Made by a program: the position numbers and the translations under genes. Below the pieces are notes generated by a model. It worked only from the letters and a program-made list of their open reading frames with translations. It ran no database searches and was not told the origin of the DNA. Shown here piece after piece: positions 16,817-26,600 of a DNA stretch of 64,000 nt; within the stretch, counting starts at the first letter, position 1, and every line of letters starts with the position of its first letter. Source of the DNA: Castellaniella sp047971665 (GTDB lineage: Bacteria > Pseudomonadota > Gammaproteobacteria > Burkholderiales > Burkholderiaceae_B); NCBI RefSeq assembly GCF_047971665.1, contig NZ_JBKEAA010000019.1:71265-135264 (forward strand). Direction: 5' to 3'.

Positions 16817-17791
16817 GTGACTGATCGAACTCTGAAAGTTGCGCTGGCCGGCGCCGGCGCCTTCGGTATCAAGCACCTGGATGGCATCGCCCGCATCGAC
16901 GGCGTGGAGGTCGCCGCCCTGGTCAGCCGGGATCTGGAAAAGACTCGGGAAACAGCCCGGAAATACGGCATTGGTCAGGCTGCGACCGAATTGGACGAAG
17001 TTCTGGCGCGCTCCGAGATCGACGCGGTGATCCTGTGCACGCCGACGCAGATGCACGCAGCCCAGGCCATGGCCTGCCTGCGCGCGGGCAAGCACGTCCA
17101 GGTCGAGATTCCCATGGCGGACTCCCTGGCTGACGCCCAGGCGCTGACCGCTCTGGTGCGTGAAACCGGCAAGGTCGCCATGTGCGGCCACACGCGGCGC
17201 TTCAACCCCAGTCACCAGTATGTGCATCGGCGCGTCGAACGCGGTGAATTCAGTATCCAGCAGATGGATGTGCAGACATATTTCTTTCGCCGCACCAATA
17301 TGAATGCGCTGGGCGAACCACGCAGCTGGACGGATCATCTGCTGTGGCACCACGCGGCGCATACGGTGGATCTGTTCGCCTACCAGTGCGGCAGCCCTGT
17401 CGTGCGGGCCCATGCGGTGCAAGGCCCGATCCATCCGGAACTGGGTATCGCCATGGACATGTCGATCCAGCTCCAGGCGGCCAGCGGTGCCATCTGCACG
17501 CTGTCGCTGAGTTTCAACAATGACGGGCCGCTGGGGACCTTCTTTCGCTACATTGGTGACACGGCGACCTATGTCGCCCGTTATGACGATCTGTTCACTG
17601 GCCGCGACGAGGCCATCGATGTGAGCCGCGTGGCTGTGTCGATGAACGGCATCGAACTGCAGGATCGTGAATTCTTCGCAGCCATCCGCGAGGGGCGGGA
17701 ACCGAACGCCAGTGTGGCCCAGGTCCTGCCGTGCTACCAGGTGCTGCATGATCTGGAGCAGCAGCTGTCCGGCCAGATGGCCCGGATGTGA
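16817..17791 (+). CDS. ligC: 4-carboxy-2-hydroxymuconate-6-semialdehyde dehydrogenase (Gfo/Idh/MocA family)
   Basis: 324-aa NAD(P)-dependent enzyme. N-terminal Rossmann motif ALAGAGAFGIKHLDG, then the Gfo/Idh segment HVQVEIPMADSLADA and the C-terminal domain with CGHTRRFNPSHQYVH and WHHAAHTVDLF. It oxidises the cyclised hemiacetal of the ring-fission product to 2-pyrone-4,6-dicarboxylate. Start is GTG 16817, two bases after the ligB stop; an in-frame upstream ATG lies inside ligB. With LigI it completes the upper meta pathway. Confidence 0.93.
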   Translation: MTDRTLKVALAGAGAFGIKHLDGIARIDGVEVAALVSRDLEKTRETARKYGIGQAATELDEVLARSEIDAVILCTPTQMHAAQAMACLRAGKHVQVEIPMADSLADAQALTALVRETGKVAMCGHTRRFNPSHQYVHRRVERGEFSIQQMDVQTYFFRRTNMNALGEPRSWTDHLLWHHAAHTVDLFAYQCGSPVVRAHAVQGPIHPELGIAMDMSIQLQAASGAICTLSLSFNNDGPLGTFFRYIGDTATYVARYDDLFTGRDEAIDVSRVAVSMNGIELQDREFFAAIREGREPNASVAQVLPCYQVLHDLEQQLSGQMARM

Positions 17792-17826
17792 TTCACCTTT
17801 TCATCCCGACAAACAGGAGCGAGACC

Positions 17827-19002
17827 ATGAAATTCAGCAAAACCCTTGGGGCGATGGCTTTGGCTTTCGGCCTGACCACGGCCTTCGGCACGGCCAGCGC
17901 CGCGGATTTGAAGATCGGCATCGTGATGCCGATGTCCGGGCCGTTCGCCGCCCATGGAAAGCAGATCAGGCATGGCATCGATCTGTACCTGGCCGAGCAC
18001 GGTGACACGGTCGCCGGTCGCAAGGTCAGGATCATCATCAAGGACGATACCGGCATTGCTCCGGCGGTAGCCAAGCGCCAGGCCCAGGAACTGCTCATCA
18101 AGGACAAGGTCAACATTCTGGCCGGCTTCACCTTGACGCCCAATGCCTTTTCCGTTGCGCCCCTGGCCACGGAGGCCAAGGTACCGATGGTGGTCCTGAA
18201 CGCGGCCACATCCTCGATCACCGAGAAGTCCCCCAATATCGTCCGGGTGTCGATGACTCTGCCGCAAGACACGGCACCGCTGGCGCAATGGGCCTACAAG
18301 AACGGTATCCGGTCGGTCTACACCCTGGTGGCCGATTATGGCCCGGGGCATGATGCCGAGCAACAGTTCCAGAAGACCTTCACCAGTCTGGGCGGCAAGA
18401 TCGCGGGCGAGGTCCGCACCCCCGTCAATACGCCGGACTACGCACCCTTCCTGCAGCGTGTGAAGGACGCCAAGCCCGATGCCGTGTTCTTCTTCGTACC
18501 CAATGGAGAGCAGGGCGTGGCTCTGGCAAAGGGCTACAAGGAACGCGGCCTGGACCAGGCCGGGATCAAGGAACTGGCCACGGGTGACGTGACCGACGAG
18601 GACGTGCTCGACGCGATGGGCGACGCCGCGATCGGCATGATCACATCCTTCCACTATTCGGCCGCGCATGATTCGCCGGAAAACAAGGCTTTCGTGGCCG
18701 CCTATCACAAGGCTTTCCCCAATGACCGCCCCAACTTCGTGGCGGCCGCCGGCTACGATGGCATGAACCTGATCTACAAGGCCCTGGAAAAGACCAAGGG
18801 CGATGCCAGCGCCAGCGCCTTCATGGCGGCCGTCAAGGGCATGAAGTGGACCAGCCCGCGCGGCCCGGTGGAAATCGATCCGGAAACGCGCGACATCATT
18901 CAGAACGTCTACATCCGCAAAGTCGAGAAGGTGGATGGCATGCTGCAGAACGTCGAGTTCGACAAGATCGAGGCGGTCAAGGACCCCGGCAAACAGAAGT
19001 GA
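17827..19002 (+). CDS. ABC transporter periplasmic substrate-binding protein (branched-chain amino acid/aromatic type)
   Basis: 391-aa type I periplasmic binding protein. The signal peptide is MKFSKTLGAMALAFGLTTAF ending in GTASA, followed by mature ADLKIGIVMPMSGPFAAHGK, typical of the LivK/HAAT family. AGGAGCGAGACC precedes ATG 17827. It is the last gene before four transporter genes and 35 bases after ligC. The position in an aromatic-acid operon suggests uptake of an aromatic acid rather than leucine; this is inference. Expressed with the lig genes from the upstream promoter or its own. Confidence 0.92.
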   Translation: MKFSKTLGAMALAFGLTTAFGTASAADLKIGIVMPMSGPFAAHGKQIRHGIDLYLAEHGDTVAGRKVRIIIKDDTGIAPAVAKRQAQELLIKDKVNILAGFTLTPNAFSVAPLATEAKVPMVVLNAATSSITEKSPNIVRVSMTLPQDTAPLAQWAYKNGIRSVYTLVADYGPGHDAEQQFQKTFTSLGGKIAGEVRTPVNTPDYAPFLQRVKDAKPDAVFFFVPNGEQGVALAKGYKERGLDQAGIKELATGDVTDEDVLDAMGDAAIGMITSFHYSAAHDSPENKAFVAAYHKAFPNDRPNFVAAAGYDGMNLIYKALEKTKGDASASAFMAAVKGMKWTSPRGPVEIDPETRDIIQNVYIRKVEKVDGMLQNVEFDKIEAVKDPGKQK

Positions 19003-19098
19003 TCGCAGGTCCTGGCGCACGGCTTTCGTCCCCGGTGCTGGCGGGGTCGGGCGCCGGGACGGTCCGGAACCGGATCCCTCCCAGTCCTGGAATCAATC

Positions 19099-19953
19099 AT
19101 GACTATTCTCTTTGATGGCATCGCTGCAGGCATGCTGCTGTTTCTGATCAGCGTGGGCCTGTCGGTGACGCTGGGTCTGATGAATTTCGTCAACCTGGCC
19201 CATGGCGCCTTTGCCATGCTGGGCGGCTATGCCTGTGTGGTGCTGCTCAACGACTACGACGTCCCGTTCCTGGCGACACTGCCGGCGGCCATCATCGTAC
19301 CGGCCCTGGCCGGCATCGTGCTGGAACGCACCCTGTACCGTCGTCTGTACGCAGCTTCCGATCTGGACCAGGTGCTGTTTTCCATCGGTCTGGTGTTCAT
19401 GGCCGTGGCCGCCGCCCACTATTTCTTCGGCGCGCAGCAGCAGCCGCTGCACCTGCCCGCCTTTCTTTCCGGACAGATTCATCTGCCCGGCGTGGACATT
19501 GGTGTCTATCGGCTGTTCCTGATCATTGCGGGCGTGGTGGTTGCCCTGTTGCTGCAATGGTCCGTGATCCGTACGTCTTTCGGCGCACGCTTGCGGGCAG
19601 CCGTGGATAACCAGCGCGTCGCGCGTGGCATGGGCATTGATGTCAACCGTGTCTTCAGCCTGACCTTTGCCCTGGGTTCCGCCCTGGCGGGCCTGGGCGG
19701 GGCGCTGGGCGTCGAGATGCTGGGGCTGGATCCCGAATTTCCCGTGAAGTACCTGGTGTACTTTCTCATCGTTGTTTCCGTGGGGGGCAGCGGCAACATC
19801 CTCGGGTCGCTGTACGCCGCCATCCTGCTCGGTGTGGCCGATGTGGCGGGTAAATATTACGTGCCGCAGATCGGTGCTTTCATCATCTATGCCGTCATGG
19901 TGGCGACGTTGATCTTCCGACCCCATGGCCTGTTCGGCCGTCCTCACAAATAG
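19099..19953 (+). CDS. livH: ABC transporter permease, LivH type
   Basis: 284-aa integral membrane protein with about eight hydrophobic helices. Family text: LGLMNFVNLAHGAFAMLGGY near residue 25 and VDNQRVARGMGIDVNRVF in the cytoplasmic coupling loop. ATG 19099 follows a 96-base gap after the binding-protein gene. It pairs with the LivM permease eight bases downstream to form the channel. Confidence 0.92.
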   Translation: MTILFDGIAAGMLLFLISVGLSVTLGLMNFVNLAHGAFAMLGGYACVVLLNDYDVPFLATLPAAIIVPALAGIVLERTLYRRLYAASDLDQVLFSIGLVFMAVAAAHYFFGAQQQPLHLPAFLSGQIHLPGVDIGVYRLFLIIAGVVVALLLQWSVIRTSFGARLRAAVDNQRVARGMGIDVNRVFSLTFALGSALAGLGGALGVEMLGLDPEFPVKYLVYFLIVVSVGGSGNILGSLYAAILLGVADVAGKYYVPQIGAFIIYAVMVATLIFRPHGLFGRPHK

Positions 19954-19961
19954 GCCCCGAC

Positions 19962-21014
19962 ATGACGACCTCAAACTCGATCGGGACGTCGTCCCAACCG
20001 TATTCCGGCGCGGAGGCCGCACTCGACCGCTATCGCCGCTCGGCCCGCTCGAAGCCGCTGGAATACCTGTTCTGGTGCCTGCCGATTCTGGCTTATTTCG
20101 CTTTTCCAAGCAATTACCTGCTGCTCAGTCAGATCGTCATCACCAGCCTGTTCGCCCTGTCCCTGGACCTGATCTTCGGCTATGCGGGCATCATTTCCCT
20201 GGGCCACGCCGCCTTTTTCGGTGCGGGGGCCTACACCGTAGGCCTGCTGGGCTCGAATGGCTACGGGGATCCGATACTTGGCCTGTTCCTGGCCGCCGTG
20301 GTCGCCGCCGTGCTGGGCTTTCTCAGCAGTTTCCTGCTGCTGCGCGGCAGTGATCTGTCGCGCCTGATGGTCACGTTGGGTGTTGCCCTGATGCTCTATG
20401 AACTGGCGAACAAGTTCACCAATATCACCGGGGGGGTGGATGGCATGCCGGGGGTCGAGGTCAAGCCGATCCTGGGCATGTTCGATTTCGACATGTTCGG
20501 TCGCGTCGGCTATGTCTATTCGGTCGTCGTGCTGTTCATTCTGTTCTGGTTCGCCCGCCGCCTGGTGCATTCACCCTTTGGCCAGAGCCTGCGCGGCATC
20601 CGCATGAACACCCTGCGCATGCCGGCCCTGGGCGTGCCCGTGAATCGCCGGTTGGTTACGGTCTACACCATTGGTGCTGGCTATGCCGGGGTGGCCGGCG
20701 CCCTGCTGGCCCAGACGAATTCGTTCGTCTCGCTGGACGTGCTCAGTTTCCAGCGTTCGGCCGACTTGCTGCTGATCCTGATCCTGGGTGGGGCGGGGCA
20801 TCTGTATGGCGGGCTGCTGGGCGCCATCGTCTTCGTCATCGCCAATTACCTGCTGTCCGATATGAATCCCCAGTACTGGCAATTCTGGTTGGGCCTGATC
20901 CTGGTGCTGGTGGTGCTGTTTGCCCGGGGGGGCATCCTGGGGACGGCCCGTCAGTGGATCGAATCTTTCCGCCTTCGCGCCCAATCGCGCGCCCGCACGG
21001 AGTCGCGTTCATGA
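19962..21014 (+). CDS. livM: ABC transporter permease, LivM type
   Basis: 350-aa membrane protein. Family text: DLIFGYAGIISLGHAAFFGAGAY near residue 70 and RGIRMNTLRMPALGVPVNRR in the EAA-like coupling loop. The N-terminal 40 residues are polar and charged, and the C terminus is Arg-rich. Its TGA overlaps the ATG of livG (ATGA at 21011), showing translational coupling. Confidence 0.92.
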   Translation: MTTSNSIGTSSQPYSGAEAALDRYRRSARSKPLEYLFWCLPILAYFAFPSNYLLLSQIVITSLFALSLDLIFGYAGIISLGHAAFFGAGAYTVGLLGSNGYGDPILGLFLAAVVAAVLGFLSSFLLLRGSDLSRLMVTLGVALMLYELANKFTNITGGVDGMPGVEVKPILGMFDFDMFGRVGYVYSVVVLFILFWFARRLVHSPFGQSLRGIRMNTLRMPALGVPVNRRLVTVYTIGAGYAGVAGALLAQTNSFVSLDVLSFQRSADLLLILILGGAGHLYGGLLGAIVFVIANYLLSDMNPQYWQFWLGLILVLVVLFARGGILGTARQWIESFRLRAQSRARTESRS

Positions 21015-21760
21015 ACCCCGTCCTGCAGACCCATGGCCTGGTGCGCCGTTTCGGCGGCTTCGTGGCCACCGACGATGTCGATCTGTCGATCGCATCTGGC
21101 GCGCGCCATGCGCTGATCGGCCCCAACGGTGCTGGCAAGACCACGCTGATCAACTTGCTGACAGGCTATCTGGAACCCAGCGCCGGCCGTGTCGAACTGA
21201 TGGGCGACGATGTCACACGCATGCCGCAGCATGAGCGCGCCCGCCGGGGGCTGGTGCGCACCTTCCAGATCAACCAGTTGTTCATGGACATGACGGTACT
21301 CGAATCCGTTGCGCTCGCCGTGAGCGAGCGCAACGGGCTGGGCACGCGCTGGTGGCAGCCATTGTCCGCCCGGGGCGAGATCATCGACGAGGCTGCCGCC
21401 ATACTGGAACGTCTGAAACTGTTGTCCGATGCGCATGAAACCACGCGCAATCTGGCCTATGGCCGTCAGCGTCTGATCGAAATCGCCCTGGCTCTGGCAC
21501 TGCAACCCAAGGTCCTGCTGCTCGATGAGCCCGCGGCCGGCGTGCCGACCGGTGAAAGCCAGGAGTTGTTCGAGACCATCGCCCGGTTGCCGCGCGACGT
21601 CACCATCCTGCTGATCGAACATGACATGAATCTGGTTTTCCGTTTTGCCGAACGCATTTCCGTCCTGGTGTCGGGTTCGCTGCTGATCGAGGACACTCCC
21701 GAGGTGATCGCGAATCATCCGCGCGTCAAGGAAGTCTACCTGGGAGAAGCCCATGTCTGA
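21011..21760 (+). CDS. livG: ABC transporter ATPase, LivG type
   Basis: 249-aa nucleotide-binding subunit. Walker A GPNGAGKTT, the signature region LAYGRQRLIEIALAL (with AYG in place of the usual SGG, common in LivG), and Walker B VLLLDEPAAG. Start ATG 21011 overlaps the livM stop; the in-frame extension to 20954 lies inside livM. Overlaps the next gene by eight bases. Confidence 0.93.
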   Translation: MNPVLQTHGLVRRFGGFVATDDVDLSIASGARHALIGPNGAGKTTLINLLTGYLEPSAGRVELMGDDVTRMPQHERARRGLVRTFQINQLFMDMTVLESVALAVSERNGLGTRWWQPLSARGEIIDEAAAILERLKLLSDAHETTRNLAYGRQRLIEIALALALQPKVLLLDEPAAGVPTGESQELFETIARLPRDVTILLIEHDMNLVFRFAERISVLVSGSLLIEDTPEVIANHPRVKEVYLGEAHV

Positions 21761-23087
21761 GCTCTTGCGCCTGGAGAATGTCTGGGCGGGCTATGGTGAT
21801 GCCGTCGTCCTGGAGGATCTGTCCCTGTCCCTGACGGCCGGTGACAGCCTGGCGCTGCTGGGGCGCAACGGAATGGGAAAGACGACGCTGCTGGCCACTC
21901 TGATGGGGGCTACCCGGCTGCGGCGTGGCCGCATCGTTTTTCAGGGTGAGGATATCGCCCAGGTGCCCAGCCATCGTCGTGCCCAGGCTGGCCTGGGCTG
22001 GGTGCCCCAGGAACGCGATATCTTCCGTTCCCTGACCGTGGAAGAGAACCTGACCGTCGTCGCCCGGCCGGGAGAATGGACCCTGGATCGGGTCTACGAG
22101 ATGTTTCCCCGGTTGCAGGAACGCCGCGCGAACCTGGGCAGCCAGCTGTCGGGCGGCGAACAGCAGATGCTGGCCATGGGGCGGGCGTTGATGCTCAATC
22201 CCAAGGTCCTGCTGCTGGACGAGCCGCTCGAGGGTCTCGCGCCCTTGATCGCCCAGGAGTTGTTGCACATCATCGGCCGCATGGTCACGGAAGGTCGCAT
22301 GGCAGTCATCCTGGTCGAGCAGCATGCCCGCCAGATCCTGCCCATCACACGCCAGGCCCTGGTGCTGGAACGCGGCCGGGTGGTGTACGCAGGCGGCAGC
22401 GCCGAACTGTTGCACGACAGCGCGGCGCTGGACCGCTGGCTGGGCGCGGGTTCGACGCAAGAGGCGGCCGGGGAGGTGGAGGTGTCATCGCGCCGGATGA
22501 CGGCCGAGCGCATCACCGCCATCGAGGTGATCCACGATGAGCACCGGGCCCTCGCGGCCATCCTCAACGGCTTGTCGAGCATCGTGCGGGACATCGAGGG
22601 TGGCAAGCTGGAACCGGACTACACGCTGCTGGCAAGCATGATCGAGTACATCTCCGAGATGCCCGACAAGTTGCATCATCCCAAGGAGGACCGGATTTTC
22701 GCTCTGCTGCGCACGAAGACCGGGGAGGTGAACGAGCACCTGGATCGGCTGGAGGCCGACCACCGGGCTACGACTCATGCCACCGGGCTGCTCGATCGCG
22801 CCCTGGTCAGTTATGTGCAGGGCGGTGTGGCGGGTTTCCCCGGCTTCCGTGATGCCGTACGCACCTATGTCGCGGACGAATGGGTGCATCTGAATACCGA
22901 GGAGCGCCATATCCTGCCCGTCGTGCGGCGGCTGTTCAGTGCGGACGAGTGGGAGGCCATCGGTGCTGAATTCGTCCGCAATGGCGATCCCTGGTCGGGC
23001 CCGGAGAACCGCTACGCAGACTTGTTCAAGCGCATTACCAGCCTGGCGCCGGCGCCCATCGGGGTGGGTGGGGGACCTTCGCGCTGA
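21753..23087 (+). CDS. livF: LivF-type ABC ATPase fused to a C-terminal hemerythrin (HHE) domain
   Basis: 444 aa, about 200 longer than LivF. Residues 1-235 are a complete LivF ATPase: Walker A GRNGMGKT at 37-44, signature LSGGE at 132-136, Walker B VLLLDEP at 152-158. After a short linker (residues 236-248) a hemerythrin-like four-helix domain follows. It has metal-ligand pattern His261/His264 (VIHDEHR), His308/His309 and Glu312 (LHHPKED), His337 (ADHR), and His379 with Glu383/384 and His386 (HLNTEERH). No stop separates the parts. Met249 (22497), preceded by GGAGGTGGAGG, could give a free hemerythrin too. Hemerythrin domains bind O2, NO or iron; what this does for an importer feeding an O2-dependent pathway is open. 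Confidence 0.88.
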   Translation: MSELLRLENVWAGYGDAVVLEDLSLSLTAGDSLALLGRNGMGKTTLLATLMGATRLRRGRIVFQGEDIAQVPSHRRAQAGLGWVPQERDIFRSLTVEENLTVVARPGEWTLDRVYEMFPRLQERRANLGSQLSGGEQQMLAMGRALMLNPKVLLLDEPLEGLAPLIAQELLHIIGRMVTEGRMAVILVEQHARQILPITRQALVLERGRVVYAGGSAELLHDSAALDRWLGAGSTQEAAGEVEVSSRRMTAERITAIEVIHDEHRALAAILNGLSSIVRDIEGGKLEPDYTLLASMIEYISEMPDKLHHPKEDRIFALLRTKTGEVNEHLDRLEADHRATTHATGLLDRALVSYVQGGVAGFPGFRDAVRTYVADEWVHLNTEERHILPVVRRLFSADEWEAIGAEFVRNGDPWSGPENRYADLFKRITSLAPAPIGVGGGPSR

Positions 23088-23191
23088 GTGGCCCGGAGGG
23101 CCTGCATCCATACCGCCCATTCCGTTCCAGGCCTGGCCCGGATGGCTGTCCTTCATGGGCTTTCCCCGTTTCGCCGGACAGGTTGGTTAAC

Positions 23192-23305
23192 CTAACAAGC
23201 CGCCGCCTCGAACTGCATGAGGCTGGCATATCCCACTATTGAGTGCTGGCGTCGCGTGTTGTAGAACCGTTCGATGTAATCGAACTGAATCACCCTGGGT
23301 TTTGC
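23192..23305 (-). pseudogene. IS3-family transposase OrfB, C-terminal fragment
   Basis: Minus-strand text VIQFDYIERFYNTRRQHS followed by IVGYASLMQFEAA and a stop matches the last 35 residues of IS3-family OrfB (integrase core end, FYNxxRxHSxxGY). Upstream of about 23300 the similarity ends. The palindromic GGTTAACC at 23184-23191 just past the stop may be part of the IS end. A dead fragment. Confidence 0.65.
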
Positions 23306-23335
23306 GGAGGCTCCAAGCTTTGAGAGAGTGGAGTC

Positions 23336-23547
23336 ATGGCAAATCAAACGAAGTTTTCCCCCGAAGTGCGCGAACGCGCCGTGCGGCTGGTGCAGGAGCA
23401 TCGCGGCGAGTATCCATCGTTATGGGCAGCGGTCGGTTCGATCGCCCCGAAGATCGCAGGTGCACGCCGACCACCCTGCTGGATTGGGTCGAGCGCACAG
23501 AGATCGATAGCGGTGTGCGCCCGGGCGTGACCAGCGAGGAACGCGAA
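23336..23547 (+). pseudogene. IS3-family transposase OrfA, N-terminal fragment with frameshift
   Basis: MANQTKFSPEVRERAVRLVQ followed by EHRGEYPSLWAAVGSIAPKI is the standard IS3-group OrfA HTH. After about 23457 the text CTPTTLLDWVERTEIDSGVR continues in another frame, so about two bases were gained. Similarity stops at about 23545, exactly where the island's terminal repeat begins. Orientation is opposite to the OrfB piece to its left. It is not a working element. Confidence 0.7.
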
Positions 23548-23620
23548 GAGTGGCGCACCACGCGGGGATCGCCAAAAACAAAACGCCTGACAGAGAACTG
23601 TCAGGCGAGTGTTTTGGTGG
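23548..23620. repeat. Left copy of the 73-bp island-flanking direct repeat (attL-like)
   Basis: GAGTGGCGCACCACGCGGGG onward matches 63563-63635 at about 69 of 73 positions with no gaps. It contains a perfect ten-base stem (CGCCTGACAG-AGAA-CTGTCAGGCG, 23584-23607) and ends in GGTGG, the reverse complement of tRNA 3'-CCACC. After it, only broken tRNA-like text remains (TAGAACTC, GCATTC). The likely history is that the repeat is the chromosomal copy left when an island entered at the tRNA-Ala 3' end. Confidence 0.75.
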
Positions 23621-23647
23621 TGTAGAACTCGCATTCTGCAAATATGG

Positions 23648-26600
23648 TTATTCAATCGGGGTTGGCAACGGCGGAATCACGCGGAGTTGTGCGGTCTGCG
23701 CTATGCCGATCCAACCTCGGTCAAACGTGAACGTTCGAGCGTGTCCTGCTGGGTTCTGAATCTTGAGTACCCGAGCCTTTTCTCGGTCGGTTGCGTACTC
23801 GACCACATATAGCCAGTACGCGTCGCCCTTTGCGCGAGCGTAGTCAAATTGTGTATGAGAAAGACCCACAGGACGGTTCTCCAGGCCGCCAGTCATCGAT
23901 TTGACCTCAACCCACCGAATTTGCTGGCCACTGCCGTTGACTTCGAAGAGGTCGAAGCCTGGGTTGCCATCAGGTGTACGCTGCAGCCTGGGTTCGCGTG
24001 CGATGATCAGTCTGATGGCTTCATCCTCAATTTGCATCCGGATTGCTTGATCGAGGCCATCTGGGTCAGGTTCTTCACCGTCGGGGTGTGTGCCAACGTA
24101 GGAAATGAACGGCCTTCCGCCTGCTGAGCCGGGCGCTCGCTTTCCCTGCCCATTGCTGCTGGTCTCACCTTCCTTGCCGCCGCTGGTGTGGCCGCCTGAG
24201 CCACGGTGTGCCGCGCCGTTGCTCTGACCACCTCCGCGTGAAGTCCCAGTGCCGGTTCGGCCCTGACTGTCGTGTCCTGCGCCTCTCGTCGGGCGGTCGC
24301 TGCCGCTTAGGTCAGGCGTTCCCGGCGGAATTTCCGGCATATCGTCGCCGTACAAGTCCTTCGCGTTGCCGTAGACGTCATCACCGCACGAATCGGTGTC
24401 GTCCGCTTCTTCCTCAGTAGAAGGCTCACCGGTCAGAGCTTCATCAGACGTTTTGTACTCTGGAGGCTGCTCAGCAATTCCAAGCCTGAAGGCCAGGTCC
24501 GCCACGCTGGTGATGCCGTGCTTTCGCAGCAACTCGAGAGCGGCAGGGTCAATGCCAGCTTCTTTTGCGAGCTGGTCAATGATCGGCGGTTTGAAGGCGA
24601 TTTTGGTCAGCAGGAACGGGTTGGGCTTCCAGCCGAGGGTGTCGAACACCACAAGTCTTGGTGGCACGAGATCGCCATTGGTGTCGGGCACCCAGGCGAC
24701 CTGATTGAGCGTCCGGACGAAGGCGGCGTCGAATCGGGCGGTCTTTGCCTCGTGGGAGTAGCCCCACTCGTAGGAGCCGTAGAAGGCGGCAGTCCCGCGC
24801 GCCTCCAGATCAGCCAACGCCTCCCACAGCACCTTCACTCTGGCTGCGGCCTCCTCGGGCTTCAGCGTGGGCAAGAACTCCAGCAGCTGCGCCAGCCCGC
24901 GAAGGGTGAAGTCTTTTGGCTCGTTTTGCCAGCTCGCACGCTCAAGACCTGCTTCTCTGCGAATCTGCGCTTTCTCAGAATCTCCCAGTCCCGACGGTGT
25001 TGCTTGCGGGATGAGGTAGCGACTCGCGCCACACGATACCAGCAGGTCACGTATGTCTTCACCGCGGAGGCAGTCGTATTCGTTGTCGACGATCAAGATG
25101 TCGGGCACACCGGCGAAGAGCTGCTGCAGGCGGTCGGCGGCGATGTAGATTTCCCCGGGCTTGTCGATGTAGCCTTTGCCATCGCCGGTGTCGACCGCCA
25201 TCACAAAGGTGGTGTCGCGCAGGGCTGACCGTAGCTTTTCCTTCTGCGCCGTTGAGTCGGTGTTGAAGGCCGCACGGATGCGCTCGATATCGGCCGCGTA
25301 GGCCTCGTTGCCCACATCTACCTCTTGCTGCTGGTACTTCGGCAGGAGGTTCCAGACGACGTCATCCACCAGGTCGGGTTCGGTGATGCCCAGCGAGATC
25401 AGAAACAAGCGCACCTCGGATGTCGCACACACCGCGCGGCGCATCGTTGGGAAACTGGTGGCAGTGTCGCCGGGCAGGAATGCCTTGGCCTTTCCGTTCT
25501 TGCGGGCGACGACGTGTGTCCCGTCATCGAGGCGGATGAGCGGAACAGTGTCCAGGTGGCGACGCAGTGCCTTCTCCTGGCCGCTCAGGAATTCATACAG
25601 CTGCAACACCCACTCGTCGGATTGCGCCTCAAGGAACGCCTTGGTCAGGTTCGGCACCAGCTTCGTCGGCGTGATCTCGTCGATGTCGAGTTCGCGCATC
25701 AGGTACTGGCGGATCTCGGGTGCCTTGTCCTGAGTAATGTCGCCGGACAGCCAAGCGGCGATCTCAGAACCGAACAGCGCCGCAACCTGTTCCGGGCTGA
25801 ACAGCTCGCGTAACTCTTGCGTACGCGCCAGTTTGGCTTGAAGGGCGGAGATATACGTGCCGTCGGAGGCGGGGAGAAGGGCTTCTTCCTGGAATGCTTG
25901 AAGAACGGCATCGAACATCGGTGCAAACTGGGAATCTCGCGGAAATTTCTCGCGGTCAAGTGGCAGGCAGCGTAGCGTTGCGACGTTCAGCATGCCCTCA
26001 TCCCGCATCCAGCGCAGTGCATCGACTAGAAGGCTAGACGTTTCCTTGACCAGGTGCTGGTTCCACGGGTCGCCGGACGGGATGTTGTCGCGGCTAGGCG
26101 TAGTGCGGTAAGGCCCCTGCACGAGAAAGCCAAAATGGCTTTCGACTACAGTTGGGAAGAACACCACTAGTGGCGACTTGGCCAGTGGCCGAACGGTCCA
26201 GCGATCAGGCGCGTCCTTTGCAGCGACCACTGAGAAGGCGATTTCCACCCGCCCGATGCTCTTTCCTTCGTCTGAGAAGACGTCGCGGTGGAACACCAGC
26301 CAGTTCTGATCGACTTCGGGTTCACCATCCTCACCGCCGATCACCTGAATACGTTGGACACTTGAGGCAAGTGTGATCGGAGCGCTACGTAAGTAGAACC
26401 CTGATGGGCCGCCTTCGACGCTCCAACCGATCTCTTCGATGTTGTGTAAGAAGAGCAGAGCTCTTGGGCCTAGGCGCCGGAATCCAGCAGTGATGTCTTC
26501 CACCGCATTCATATCTCCTGGCTTCAGCGGTAGGACGATCTGCGTCTCGTCGCTTTTGCGTGCAGAACGCAGTAGTTCTTTCGGAAAGACATATCCTTCA

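Noticed and set aside
23336..23547. Active IS3 element
   Set aside because: OrfA is frameshifted and truncated and OrfB survives only as a 35-residue tail in the opposite orientation.
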